This document shows, in pieces, positions 9,753 to 20,999 of a DNA stretch of 64,000 bases. Within the stretch, counting starts at the first letter, position 1. Every line of letters starts with the position of its first letter. The notes below the pieces were generated by a model. That model saw only the letters and a program-made list of their open reading frames with translations, made no database searches and was not told the DNA's origin. Source of the stretch: Nephrocerus scutellatus (taxonomy: Eukaryota > Arthropoda > Insecta > Diptera > Pipunculidae); NCBI GenBank assembly GCA_947095585.1, contig OX352763.1, positions 64,637,016 to 64,701,015 of the forward strand, in the 5' to 3' direction. The position numbers and the translations under genes were made by a program.

Positions 9753-11710
9753 TCAGCCTCTGTAATATTGGTTGCCCGCCTTCTCGTAGAAGGAGACGTC
9801 TTGATTGTTAAAGATGTCATCGAATCTAGCATCAGTGAATCCTCTTATGTGTATGTACCGGTGACTTGTCTCGATTTCCTCGATTCGCAGTCCTTGCATC
9901 TCAGGACTTGGATGTGTTTCCAATGCGTCGACGAATTTCCTCGCCATTCGGAACAAGTGGTCAGTTATTGGCAGCAGACCTGCTGCTTCGTATAGTTTTG
10001 TAGTCGACACAAACTTATAGCTGTTTGTCAACCTCCAGAGTCCTGTACAGATCCTTAGTACCTTCCTTTCAAATAGGGAGATCTTCTTCATCGTTGTTGG
10101 TGAGACGGTGAACCATATGGGGTAGCCATAGGTTATCACTGGCCTGATGAGTTGCTTGTAGATAAGCATTCTGGTGTTGTTGGACAGACCGTTTCGTCTT
10201 TTAAGTAGCGGGTGCACCAAATGAAGAGCGTAGTTCGCTTTATTCATTGTTTTGTCGATGTGAGAGTTAAACTTGAGCCTCTCAGTAAAGTTGATTCCCA
10301 GGTACTTAGTCTCTGACTTGGTGTTTATTGTGGTGTTATCCGGAAGGGTGATTTTTAAGGCTCTGCACCGGCTTGCGATTTTTCTTATCCTTGTTTCGGT
10401 TGCTGGTACTCGGAAGCAGATGAATTCCGTTTTATTGGCGTTGATCTTTAGTCCCCACTTCAGGTAGTAGTCCCAAAGATTTCTGAGGTGTTCCTCCACT
10501 CTTCGGGCAGCTATATCGGGAGAGCGGGAAACTGCATACGTTATGGAGTCATTCGCGAAGAGCATAGACCTTGTTCCGGCTGTATTTTTGGGTTGATCCG
10601 CCGTGAAGATGCTATACAGGACTGGTCCAAGTCTGGAACCTTGAGGAACTCCGGCTTTGATCCTTTTCCTTGTCGATGGGCGGTCGTACACCTGTACAAA
10701 AAAGACCCTGTTAAAAAGAAAATTTTTAATTATTTTTACAATATAATTGGGGAAACCAAAACTAATAAGCTTGTACAGTAGCCCGTTTATCCAGACACTA
10801 TCGAAAGCTTTTTCGATGTCTAGCAAACAGGCCACTGTACTACTTTTGACGTTCAGTCCTTTAGTGACGTCACTGTGAAGCTTCAGCAGAGGGTGCAGCG
10901 TAGAGTGCTTCTGTCGGAAACCGTACTGAAAGGAAGGAATAAGATTTCTTTCCGTACAAAACGTATTGATCTTTTTACGGATCAATGATTCCAATACTTG
11001 AATGATACAACACAGTAGAGCTATTGGACGGTAACCAGTTACGCTGGAGCGGTCAGTTTTCTTGGGTACTGGTACTACCTTGGCCACCTTCCAGTTGTCT
11101 GGAAAGTAGCCATTGTTTAGGCAATTGTTGAAAATGATGGTTAACATCAAAATTGCCATACCCGGTAACATTTTAAGCAAAAAGTTAGAAATCCCATCTG
11201 TGCCTGATGATTTTTTTGAGTTTCCACTCATAATCAAATCATTGACAACAGCTGTTCCGGTAAACATATCGACGTCTACGGGTGCGTTGGCGCGATTTTC
11301 TTCACTGAACTGCACTATAGTATTTCCTGGAGAAGTGGTGTCTTCCACAAGACTTTCAACCTCTTCCAAGAAATCTGGAAGATGCGTTGGTGGTCGGTCC
11401 GTAAATCTCCTTTCAAAATGGCAGGCAGCGCTGGATACTGTTCGATCTTCAATGGTGATAATCTCTGGAATGGAAATACGCTTTCCAACCAGAGAGTTCA
11501 GCTTCCTAAAAGCATCAGGGCCTGGTTTGATGTCCTGGAGCCGTTTGATCAGTTCATCTTTCTGAAACCTCCGCACAGCTTGACGACACATGTTAACTGT
11601 ACAACGCAGTTGCGAAAGTACAGACAGGTATTCGTCGTTGACTGTGTTAAGTGTCCTATTGAAGATTCTCTGAAGGCGTTTCCTAAGCCGTTGCTTGTGA
11701 GCATATATGG
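9753..11710 (-). pseudogene. Jockey-like reverse transcriptase, long ORF but catalytic Asp replaced
   Basis: The longest RT frame in the window: 612 codons from the first Met at 11591, with the frame open upstream to about 11710. RT blocks in order: SSGTDGISNFLLKMLP, VVPVPKKTDRSSVTGYRPIA, YGFRQKHST, ACLLDIEKAFDSVW, AGVPQGSRLGP, LFANDSITY, KINANKTEF and TKYLGINF. The YADD box reads FAND, so the second catalytic Asp is Asn, which should abolish polymerisation. The C-terminal region (LRICTGLWR) looks complete. The upstream endonuclease is separated by the LINE-A insertion. Confidence 0.9.
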
Positions 11711-11789
11711 CCGTTTTAGTATTGTTATTTTTAATATTTTTTGATTTTTTATATTATTATTATCTTATTTTACGTATATTTTCATCATC

Positions 11790-13271
11790 TTGACGGGTTC
11801 GGTATTTTTAATTTGTAAAATGAACTCTTATTTTGAAATTCATTTCACAAATATTCGCGGCATTAAAAGTAATTTCAACTCGATCGTAGCACATCTTGAC
11901 GCGAATAAACCTGCGGTTCTAAGTTTATGCGAAACGCAGGCCTCTTATATGGGTACCCCATATAATATTCCAAACAGTAATCCCATGTTCAATAAGATAT
12001 GGATTGAAATTGTAATTTCAAACCATTCGATGTTTATTTGTTCCCTTTATCGTAGTCCTTATTTGTCACCTGATGACACTAATATTGAGTTTAATTACTT
12101 ATCAGACAAAATAGACAAGATTTACCAATCATCACCAACATCAGAATTGGTAGTCTTGGATGATTTTAATGTCCACAATGATTCATGGTTGACCTATTCG
12201 AATGGTAGAGATCGATCAGGTGAAACCGCTGAACTATTTTCAAATGTTAATCTTTTCACCCAACTCGTTGATAAGCCAACTAGGTATCCCGATACTACTG
12301 GTCAATCACCTCACCTTTTAGATTTATTTCTTACAACTATGCCTGATAAATATTCAATTGATGTATCTGCTCCATTAGGTCTTTCTGACCATGCTTTGAT
12401 AGTAGCCAAATTTTCAATATCACCAGCCCTTATAGAGCCTACAAGTAAAAGGCTACTCTGGCACTATAAAAATGCTAACTGGGAGCTCCTGAACCAATTT
12501 TATAGCTCATTTGATTGGTCAACCTGGTTTGCATCACAACTTATCACGTCAACCATTTTGCTAGGAATGAAAAATTGCATTCCTTCTTCATTTAAAAAGA
12601 AAAATACTCATAAAAATAAATGGTTTAACGAACATTGCAGTTCAGCAGTCGCGTGTAAAAAAGCAGCCCATTTGGACTACGTTAATTGCACTTCTGAAGA
12701 AAACCTTGTAAAGTTTCGAATAGCTAGAAACAGATCAAACGCTATATTGAAAAGGTCCAACATAATATATGACCTTAAGATTCGTGATAGCATGCGAAAA
12801 AATTTGGATTCTGATTCAAACAGTCGAAGCTTTTGGTCGTTTGCTGCATTGGTTAAAAGAAACTTTGCAGACAATACTTCGTCTATTCCTTCTTTATTTC
12901 ATAGTGGTATTCATTATAGAACTAATATTGAGAAAGCTAATCTCTTAGCTTCTCATTTCGCTGGTGCGTCTACTCTTCCTTTAACTAATCAAAACCCCCC
13001 AATTCTCCCGAATCTAGGCCCAGGTATGTCTAAAATCTATTTTCGGAAACGGGTTGTTTCAAAGATTCTGAAAGAACTTGACCCCAATAAAGCGACTGGC
13101 CCCGATGGTATTCCGCCATTAGTATTGAAAAGCTGTCATCTTACTTTGGCAAAACCGCTTAGCAAATTGTTTCATCTCTCAATGAAGACAGGTGTTTTTC
13201 CATCATTTTGGAAAATAGCAAATATTCAACCCGTTCCGAAAAAAGGTGATAAATCGGCACCTACGAACTAA
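11790..13271 (+). pseudogene. LINE-A endonuclease and start of RT
   Basis: 493 codons; a second in-frame Met at 11820 fits the usual start just before the FTNIRGIKSNFNS block. CET near residue 47 holds the catalytic Glu. After SYMGTPYN a segment of the domain is missing. LVVLDDFNVHNDSW replaces the usual GDFN (Gly to Asp), and LSDHALIVA is the terminal SDH. The linker is basic, and the RT begins with KATGPDGIPPLVLKS and ANIQPVPKKGDKS. The frame ends in TAA at 13269-13271, within the fingers motif NYRPIAL (Tyr to stop); coding homology simply continues after it. Confidence 0.9.
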
Positions 13272-14584
13272 CGACCTATTGCTTTGTTGTCGGTTCTATC
13301 GAAGGTAATGGAATCTATCGTTAATTTCAGACTAATGAACTATCTGGATTCGAATGTTCTTTTATCCGATGTGCAGTATGGATTTCGTAAAAATCGATCT
13401 TCAGGCGAACTAATGACGTGCATGACTCATTGTTTGGAGCGAAGTATTGAAAACCTAGGTGAATCAAGCGTTGTTTCCTTAGACATTGCTAAAGCTTTTG
13501 ATAGAGTATGGCATGATTGTCTTATTAATAAGATTCGTGCGCTGAATTTACACTCCTCTCTCATTACATGGATTGAGAATTATTTATGGAACCGTAAAAT
13601 AAAAATTGTATTTAATGGTATATCTTCAGATTCACATGGCATCAATGCTGGTGTGCCTCAAGGATCATCCTTGTCTCCCACGCTCTTCTTGATATATATC
13701 AACGACCTGTTGTCTTCTACAACCTGTGATATCCATTCATTTGCTGATGATACAGCACTATCGGCCTCCATTTAGTTTGTCAATCAAAAAGAATGCAATT
13801 CTCGCTTGAATGGTTCGCGTGAATTAATGAATTTGACTATTCTGTCTAATATTCGAATCATTCTTGATTGGGGCATTTCTAACAGACTAGAATTTAACCC
13901 AAATAAATTCCAGTCTTGCCTTTTTTCTCAGACAACTCAACATTATGTTCCTCCTGTTATTAATGGTACCTCTATTGCGAGATCTGATTCACTTAAGTTG
14001 TTAGGTTTAAAGTATCAAGTGATCTTTCCTGGAAAGAACATATTTATGAAATTTCAAAAAGAGCTAGCCAATATTTAGGCTTCATAAGACGTTGTAACTT
14101 CTACTTCACTCCCTCTGAAGTGTTAAGATTATATATATCTTATGTTAGACCAATTTTAGAATTTAATTCATATGTGTGGGGTGGTGCTCCAAGATCGCAT
14201 TTGGTTCATCTTGATGGTGTTCAGAATAGAGTTATCCGTTTGATAAACGATGTAACCATTACTTCGTCTCTTGATACTTTGGAGCACAGACGAAATGTAG
14301 GAGCTTTATCTGTTTTCTATAAGTTTTACAACGGTAAATGTTCTTTAGAAACCCGTTCTCTAGTTCCTGGGCCTTTTCTCAGTAACGTAAACACTCGTTT
14401 AAGGTGCAATCAACATAGATTTGCCTTAAAACTTTTTTCATATAGAACTCAACACTTTAAATCCTCCTTTTTCCCGAGAGTCTCTTCGATGTGGAATCAA
14501 TTGGTCGAACACGTGTTTCCAGAATCTTATTATCTGCAGGCGTTCAAACTAGCCGTTAAAAACTTCTTGAAGGATGATGGTTAA
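13272..14584 (+). pseudogene. LINE-A reverse transcriptase, broken
   Basis: Continues the endonuclease frame after the stop. 13284-13775 carries YGFRKNRSSGE, SLDIAKAFDRVWHD, AGVPQGSSLSP and FADDTALS, so the palm residues are intact. A second in-frame stop (TAG, 13773-13775) follows where the minus copy has a Glu codon. 13806-14078 is the thumb and ends in a frameshift near 14020. 14120-14584 is the C-terminal region (VQNRVIRLIND, EHRRNVGALSVFYKFYNG). Homology with the minus copy at 1878-3345 is clear. Confidence 0.9.
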
Positions 14585-14970
14585 AGTATTCATAAGTTGT
14601 TTCTTAATATATAAAAAAAAAAAAATTGTTTATCAGTATTTTTTATATTTTTTAAATATTTGTAATATTTTCTTGGTCAAGGTTTTTTGTAGTTTTCCCT
14701 GACCATGATTCATTGATAAAAGTATTTGGACTCGCGTCGTTCTAAATTCGTGTTCGTTTTTCGTATTGCTTTTCCAATGAATCAGGGAGAATTCTGAGAA
14801 AATAAATTGAAACCGGCTACAAACGTGAGGAATGTGATATATTGTAAATCACATTTTATTTTATTTTGAATTTAATAAAGGGCTTAGCCCAACTTATTGC
14901 CGTGACGTAAGTCATTCAGGGAGTCATCCCTTGGCAATAATTCTCTAAATAAAAAATAAATAAAAAAAAA
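14585..14970 (+). other. LINE-A 3' UTR and A-rich tail
   Basis: Shares long stretches with 1493-1877 on the other strand, including TCAAGGTTTTTTGTAGTTTT and AAAGTATTTGGACTCGCGTC. It ends with AT-rich and poly(A) sequence at 14950-14970. Confidence 0.9.
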
Positions 14971-15725
14971 GGCAAGTGTTGGAAGCGATCCCTGCTAGTG
15001 CGAATTGTTTTCTGCCGATTAATGGCTGAATTCACTGTAATCTCAAAATTTCTGATAGCATCATCAATTTCTGTATTCTTCAGATTTCTGCAAGCCGCTG
15101 GAATAGGAAGTTCAGCTTCAACTTCTGATCTAAACCGGTTCCAGTTAATTTTCTTAAAGTTGATGTGAAGTTCAAGTGTTGGGGTGACTTGCACAATTCG
15201 CTGGTTCAGCCTCACTCGAAGCTCTATGGCCATATGATCCGAGTCGCTATCATGCGCCAAGCAGGAATAATTTCTTAATTCTGGGAGAATATTTAAGAAA
15301 TTTGTGGTTGCCAAAAAGAAATCCAGAGTTTACGGTGTCCGAGGGTACGTCTTCCGGGGCTGTGAAACTATAGCCATCGTGTGCTGATGCGGATTTGAGT
15401 CCATCCAGTCTGTAATGGCCCTTCCTTTGTGATTGCACACTTCGTTCTGCCATCGAGTATGTCTAGCATTAAAATCACCTCCAACAACACAGTATGTGTG
15501 TCTAGAGGAGGTGTTGCAGACAGTTTGCAAATCCCGTTGGATGTCTTCCCTCGTTGCGTTACAGTGATTGTACACCGATATCACCAGCAAGGTCTCCACT
15601 TCGTTGACTTTAATGCTGACAGCTGTTGCTTCCATGCTACGTAGACCACTGATTTGCACCTTTTCGCCTGCCATAGTGTTCCTGATAAGGACCGCCGTCC
15701 CAGAGCGTCCACTGCCTTTGTCGAC
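14971..15725 (-). pseudogene. Jockey-like endonuclease domain, N-terminally truncated
   Basis: Minus strand in three overlapping frames. 15330-15674 has VISVYNH and GGDFNARHTRWQN (catalytic Asp/Asn). 15250-15453 has FLFGN. 14916-15314 has HDSDSDHMAIELRVRL (the SDH motif) and then the linker. GTAVLIRNTMAG near 15690 is the earliest recognisable block, so the first part of the domain is lost at the junction with copia-4. It is part of the same element as the RT at 9753-11710. Confidence 0.85.
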
Positions 15726-15904
15726 CCCATATTCACTAGGGTGCCGTCGGAACTCGTATCATTTGTTTTACTATCTTCACTGTAGGTTTGTTCGTTAAAT
15801 ATTTCTTCAAGGTTGGAACTTTTTGACTGAACCAACAACACAACACAACACATCACGTGTAATAGCAATAGTTTTGCTATCATACAAGAAAATTCGATGT
15901 CCTT

Positions 15905-16764
15905 TTATGTCGTTTGCACAGCCAACCCAGATGCCCCTTTTTGATTTTTGATGCCACTTTTTCCGTTTTCGAGGATGTGCATATAAACTTCACAACCAAA
16001 CAATTTAAAATCGATGACAGGAACTTTTTTCTTGACTTCATATGGCGTTTTTTGTGCAATTTGACATGGGCCACTTCGATTTAAAAAGAACACTGCCGTA
16101 TTTATTGCCTCAGCCCATAACATAATGTTTAAGTTTCTGCCATATATCATGGATCGAGCAGCTTCAACAATTGTGCGAATGTCGCCTTCAGCACGACCAT
16201 TTTGCTGTGGAGTGTAGGGTACTGTCCTTTGGTGACTAATTCTGTGTGCTCTGAACATTGCTTCAACATCCCTGTTGATGAACTCTGAGCCGTTATCAGT
16301 TCGCATTGTTTTAACAGAATTAGCCGTATCAATCTGTACTTGCTCAAGGTAAGTTTTTATGCAATTCGTAACTTAATCTTTTGCTTTAGAAAGAAAACGT
16401 AGCGAAAATTGGAAAAGTCATCTTTAAGTAACAAAAAATACCTGGATCCCCCATAAGATGTTTCATGCATTGGACCACAGAGATCACCATGTACTAATGC
16501 TCCAGGTGTAGTTTCCTTACTTGAGCTTCTATCGAACGAAAGTCGATGGCTTTTTCCCATAGCACATGCATGACAGAAAAAAGAAGTATTGGTACTCACA
16601 TCAATGTTTCTTGTTGATAAAAACTTTTTGACTTGTCTGACAATTTGGTGACAAAGTCGCTCGTGCCACAAGTGCATATCACCTGCTGATGAGTTATTTT
16701 TAATTGCCATGGCATTATTTGCTTGAGTTTCATTTGGAACTGTTTTAAACAAAAGCCTGAACAT
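15905..16764 (-). pseudogene. Copia-4 GAG-pre-integrase and integrase
   Basis: 16357-16764 contains WHERLCHQ and CHACAMGKSH, the HHCC-like zinc motif, then LVHGDLCGPM (first catalytic Asp) and DDFSNFRYVFF. The frame breaks near 16370. 15905-16306 contains MRTDNGSEF (second Asp) and PYTPQQNGRAEG (the Glu), so all three catalytic acids survive but in different frames. It continues with LWAEAINTAVFFLNR, usual for copia integrases. Confidence 0.9.
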
Positions 16765-16867
16765 TTTATTTTCCCGTTTTCATTGTCTCCTTGTAGCAGC
16801 TCAGAGCGATTTCTGCTCGATCTCATTTCCAAACCTTTATCTAATGCACAGCTGGCTGAAAATAAAT

Positions 16868-17304
16868 TTAGTTTAATATCGGAAACAAATAGCACATTGG
16901 ACAAATGTTTTTTGTTCCAATTATAATTTTATAGGCTTCGATGTTAATGTCACCTGATCCATATGCTAAAATTACTTGACCATTTCCAACACGAATATTT
17001 ACCGGCTTGTCAAATTGTCTAAAATTGATAAACCACTCTTTACGAAATGTCATGTGGTCGCTAGCTCCAGAGTCAAGATACCAGCTGTCTCTTTCTGACA
17101 TTTCAGTAAAAATAGCTTGACTTACGAATGCTTCATCTCTGTTTCCATTGTTATTGAAAGTTGACTTCTCTTTTTGTCTTCTAGGGCATTCAGACTTCCA
17201 ATGACCATATTTGCTGCATATAAAACATTTTCCTTTTTTGTTCTTACTATTGTAAGTATTGGGAATTCGTGAGTATTTTCCTTTTCTTGCAACATGAGCT
17301 TCAC
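16868..17304 (-). pseudogene. Copia-4 zinc knuckle and aspartic protease
   Basis: The minus strand near 17200 encodes CFICSKYGHWKSEC (CCHC knuckle). The protease follows with WYLDSGASDHMT, whose DSGA holds the catalytic Asp, in 16868-17101. The parts are in different frames. Confidence 0.85.
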
Positions 17305-17326
17305 TTTCGTTATGGCTTACGTGGTT

Positions 17327-17920
17327 TTATGAATTTTTTCTAGATTCTTCCATTAACAACCTTGCAGTCAAGTTTTTGAGGTTTTGTTCACTTGCTGCAG
17401 TGGACTCCCATGCACTGTAAAAATTGTCGTAGGAGTGTCGTGGTCGTGGCAGTGTCATTAAAATCTTTGTTATGATCATGGACTCCGACACCTGCTCTCC
17501 AAGATCCTTTAGCTGCTGCACAATTTTCTGCAACTTTGATATATGTATGGATATGCTTTCTTCCTCACTTCTTGCAAAGCTATAGAACCTCTGCTGAAGC
17601 AAATGAACAGTTGTCTTGGATTTTTGCTCATACACATTTTCAAGTTTAGTCCACATATCACAATAATTTTCGAAGCACATAATATGCAACATCGATTCTT
17701 GTCCCAATAAAGTTTTGTGCCCTATTGTCTTGTTTAGTCCATACCTTTTGAATGCGACATCTGCTGCTTGAGTCTTTTCTTGTATTTCTGGCATTTTCCT
17801 TGTTCCATCTTCTACTTCCCAAATACAAATACAATACTTTTAATTGGAATTTCCAAACCAACCGTTGATCACTTTCCGGTAGTTTTTCAATTCGCTTCAT
17901 GTCGGCGTCCATTTTGAAGT
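17327..17920 (-). pseudogene. Copia-4 gag
   Basis: Starts at a Met near 17912 (MDADMKRIEKLPESDQ), shifts frame near 17800, and continues as 17327-17794 with LLGQESMLHIM, MWTKLENVYEQKSK and ILMTLPRPRHSYDNF. This is the UBN2-like copia gag architecture (YW...L, ...MW..L...Y, ...LP..Y..). It lies directly upstream of the knuckle and protease. Confidence 0.85.
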
Positions 17921-17960
17921 CAATCAAAAAAATCAAAATCCGTGTTAATATTATTAATCC

Positions 17961-18115
17961 GTGTATGGTCTGTGACAAAATTATAATATCACCTACCGGT
18001 CGTTATATCGCAAACATTACTTAATAAATTAATAAATAAATAGCTAAATAAATATATAATAAGATATAGTATATTACAGAACAAGCAAGGAAAGTGGAGT
18101 TTATCGTTCGAGCAC
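17961..18115. other. Copia-4 upstream sequence
   Basis: AT-rich sequence upstream of the copia-4 gag. No PBS or LTR end was recognised. Confidence 0.4.
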
Positions 18116-18375
18116 GATGAGCACTTTTCTGCAAGTCATATACGCTATTTTTCACGCGTCCAAACCGGTTTTTCTGCTATATCGAGAGAGAGAAGCAGAA
18201 ATGTGAGAATGTGTGTTCGCTGTGACTGCAGTAAATAACAAAGAAATGAATTTTTCACGCGTCCAAACCGGTTTTTCTGCTAAATCGAGAGAGAAGCAGA
18301 AATCACAAACGACAAACAAAAGAGAATTCTTGCTCATGCGCAATGTGTTCGCTGAGATTGTAGTAAATAACAAAA
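18116..18375. repeat. Two imperfect direct repeats with an AAACCGGTTT palindrome
   Basis: The block beginning TTTTTCACGCGTCCAAACCGG occurs at about 18149 and again at about 18252, each followed by AGCAGAAAT and later by GTTCGCTG and AGTAAATAACAAA. The units are about 105-125 bp and the second holds extra sequence. Each contains the palindrome AAACCGGTTT. It may be part of a degraded LTR of copia-4, but this is not shown. Confidence 0.75.
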
Positions 18376-19540
18376 GACGTTTATATCATAACATAACTAG
18401 TGTTGTTATTGGCTACTTTCGAGGCTAGTTTATAGCGTACGAAACAGTCACTTTCGTCTATGGGCGTGTGAAAAAAAATAAATAAATACTCAATATCAAT
18501 AAACATCCCTGTAGAAAATAACAGCATGGAAGCTGTCAAATTGAACCCACAGTACAGTTTTTAAAATTTTATGAGCACCACGCTTGAGTGCTCACAAACT
18601 GGTTGTTGATGAATGTCTATAGAGGGTTTTTTGACCAAACTCTCTCTGCAGAAAGTTCAACTGTTTTGCTGATTGACATGCTTAAAAACTAATAAAATTA
18701 GATGTATTGGTAATCAACGAAAGAGAAAAATACACATAAAATTTGTCTGTGTCTACTACAATTTACGTTTCTCACATTTTTTAATTCCAACAGTTAGCGC
18801 ATTTTATAAAATGCAAATATAAAAAAGCCGCTTTTGTTATTTTCACAGAATTAGTATGCGTACAGTTGGGCTTTCTGTATAGAAGGTTGTATTCTGCACA
18901 CGAAACTTTGAGCAGCAGCAAATGCAAAGACAACAATAGCATATAGAAATGTCGCTTGAAACTTGTTAAAGGCACATAAGTGCCTTTAATAAAATATTCT
19001 TCTATGCCGAGTGTTTCCGCTAGTGTAATATATAAATTTGAAAGTATGTTTGTTTTTTATACAAATCCACACCGCATCCGGACGCGAAGTAAATACTCGT
19101 AGGTGTAGAGAATTTAAAAACGCATTGCACATTCATGGGCAATATATTTCTGCTGATTCATTATCAATGCTCATTAATTTGAATAATGAAAATCATCGCA
19201 ATGATGATTTTATTAACACTTAGTATGTAATGTAGAAATGAGTAAATACATTTTTCTTCTATACTAAATACTAACATGTCAGATAACAAAAAACTTTTTT
19301 AATTTAAAACGTTTAAGTCGAGTATTGTGCGTAGTAGTTTGCTTTGATCTGAAACAAATTGAAAACTTTTTTATTTTTTTTTTTGTGATTTATTGTCTAT
19401 TTTTTGTAATTTGGCAATGTTCATCCAGTTCTGAGCTATTTTTAAAGTTTTAAGTCTCTAGCTCAATGGGAAGTTAGATAGACATACACGAAAACGAGCT
19501 AATAAAAACGTTTTTAAAAAGAGGACAGTCGTACGACTGG
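18376..19540. other. Non-coding, no recognised feature
   Basis: AT-rich sequence with only short random reading frames. A small inverted repeat (TGAGCAC ... GTGCTCA) lies near 18570-18592. No TE protein, RNA gene or host exon is recognised. Confidence 0.5.
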
Positions 19541-19554
19541 CACCGTAGCTCATC

Positions 19555-19695
19555 ACATTCATCATTATCACATCACATACAATGAAAAAAATAATTTATA
19601 AGCGGATTTAAATTCATAACCACTTACTGAGAGGTGGGTGCATATTGGATATCAGTAATTGCATATTATTGCCCAAACACAGGAATGCAGCTTTC
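19555..19695. repeat. Copy of the sequence that flanks copia-1
   Basis: This ~140 bp segment (ACATCACATACAATG, AATTTATAAGCGGATTTAAA, GTGCATATTGGATAT, TGCCCAAACACAG) matches the two halves now on either side of copia-1, at 20590-20657 and 40017-40075. It is an uninterrupted relative of the copia-1 target, about 1 kb to its left, so the target lay within a repeat. Confidence 0.8.
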
Positions 19696-20657
19696 ATAAA
19701 AATTCATTCATAAAAAAATTTAGTAGTTTTTAAATAAATTTGAAGAGAAATGAAGCGAGCGCCACTAACACATGCATTGAAAAGGTATCGTACGAGCATA
19801 TATATATAAATGCCGCTTTGAAACATGCAGGCCAATTATTCATCATTAAATTTCTTTTGCATGGTTCTCTCATTTCTGTAATTTATCGAAGAGTTATTTA
19901 CTATACTTACTTTAAACATGGGTTAGGATAAGATAAGCGAAAAGAAAAGGAAATAGTTGCAAGGTAGCTTGAAAGTAGTCATTGTTATATGCCTCTTTTT
20001 TGTTCTATAACACGTTTTTTTATATATTATATTGCATTACAATTGAATTCAGTTAGAACTCAGATATTACAACGTATACGAAAATAGATTTCGTATTTGA
20101 ATCACTTAATATTAATTACGTAAATGTTGAAAACATTAAAAAATAATTGAATGATTTTTTTCCGCCTGTGCTGTGATTCGTTACAATATTTTGACAGATA
20201 TAGCATTTTATTTGCACATGAATGTATGTGTGAGTGTTGTTATTAGCTAAAGTGTGCAGCTGCGAGTAGCTGCGCAGCTTGTGCTGCACAAAAAATATGG
20301 CGGGCAGTCGGTATGCACGAAATTGCGGCTACATTTTAAGCCGACTTAGAGTCTGCTTGTAGAGCGACAATTTGACATTTACATTTTGCTATTTGCATCC
20401 AATTTAAAGTGGCTGCGTAAACTGGGTAGTCGATTTTTCTTTACGCAAAACTGCATTTTTGACCAACATGCAGCATAAACTGCGCAGCGGCTAAATTCTT
20501 GACCGCAGCCTACTACGCATATGTTTGTTTCGTTCTGCTCGAGCTTATGAGCTTGATTGTATGTTATTGAAATCACATACTCGTACATCATCATCAATCA
20601 CATCACATACAACAGAATAAATAATTTATAAGCGGATTTAAATGTTCATAACAATTT
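19696..20657. other. Non-coding; right end is the copia-1 left flank
   Basis: No coding signal. The 12 bp palindrome AGCTGCGCAGCT lies near 20267. From about 20590 the sequence is the left half of the repeat described at 19555-19695, ending at the copia-1 target duplication. Confidence 0.5.
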
Positions 20658-20662
20658 ATTGT

Positions 20663-20865
20663 TTTTAGAGTATGTAATTTGTATGTACACTATGAACGAG
20701 CCTTGCGCTCTATTTTACTTCTCTGTTCTATCACATTATGAACACACCTTGTTGTAGATTTCTTCTTCTCTGATTGTTTAAGTAAAAACATTAAAAGTTT
20801 ATTCTTTTATATACTTAATAATATTAATCGTTTTGTTTTAATTGCTTTATCTTCAGAACTTCTCA
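20663..20865 (+). repeat. Copia-1 5' LTR
   Basis: 203 bp. Begins TTTTAGAGTATG where the 3' LTR has TGTTAGAGTATG (one base change destroys the terminal TG), and ends CTTCTCA. By eye about a dozen substitutions separate it from the 3' LTR, so this insertion is old relative to the gypsy in it. Preceded by the target duplication ATTGT. Confidence 0.92.
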
Positions 20866-20881
20866 GGTTATGGGCCCAGAG
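20866..20881 (+). other. Copia-1 primer binding site (half initiator-tRNA type)
   Basis: GGTTATGGGCCCAG starts immediately after the LTR end CA. The same string follows the LTRs of copia-2 (minus, 43738-43752) and copia-3 (60039-60053). It is the primer site known for copia elements, which prime from an internal half of initiator tRNA-Met. Confidence 0.88.
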
Positions 20882-20999
20882 AAAAGTGAATTAACTGTGA
20901 AAAGTAATTTGTACAACGATTGTGAAATCATTTTTGATTTGTTTAACCAGATTCATCCTATTCAGCCGAATACTTATTGGTGTACATTTTCAATTTTTT

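Larger units (their letters stand above)
11711..14970 (+). mobile_element. LINE-A, near full-length copy
   Basis: Plus-strand non-LTR element inserted in the jockey-like LINE. It has a short 5' leader (about 11711-11789), an endonuclease-RT ORF in pieces to 14584, a 3' UTR (14585-14950) shared with the minus copy at 1493-1877, and an A-rich tail to 14970. The target sequence resumes at 14971. No clear target duplication: only GGC is shared at the junctions. Defects are a deletion in the endonuclease, two in-frame stops and a frameshift. Confidence 0.88.
9478..15725 (-). mobile_element. Jockey-like LINE, split by a LINE-A insertion
   Basis: Two minus-strand halves of one element. The endonuclease lies at 14971-15725 and the RT plus 3' end at 9478-11710; the plus-strand LINE-A (11711-14970) sits between them. 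Joining the flanks keeps the frame (RFQHLP next to AIYAHKQRL), which supports a single interrupted element. The 3' tail near 9478-9500 is a short ATCTTA-type repeat on the minus strand instead of plain poly(A). The N-terminal part of the endonuclease and ORF1 are missing; the 5' side abuts copia-4. Confidence 0.85.
15735..17960 (-). mobile_element. Copia-4: copia-type element lacking RT and LTRs
   Basis: Minus-strand copia-type remnant with gag (17327-17920), CCHC knuckle (about 17190-17230), protease (16868-17101), GAG-pre-integrase and integrase (15905-16764) and the post-integrase region ending ITRDV near 15850. RT-RNase H and the 3' LTR are absent because the sequence runs into the jockey-like endonuclease at about 15730. 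The PBS seen in the other three copias of this window (GGTTATGGGCCCAG) was not found upstream of its gag. Confidence 0.88.

Noticed and set aside
11113..11565. 150-codon plus-strand ORF
   Set aside because: Antisense shadow of the jockey-like RT at 9753-11710; no protein features of its own.
18213..18428. 71-codon ORF in the 18 kb repeat
   Set aside because: Within non-coding direct repeats; no family features.
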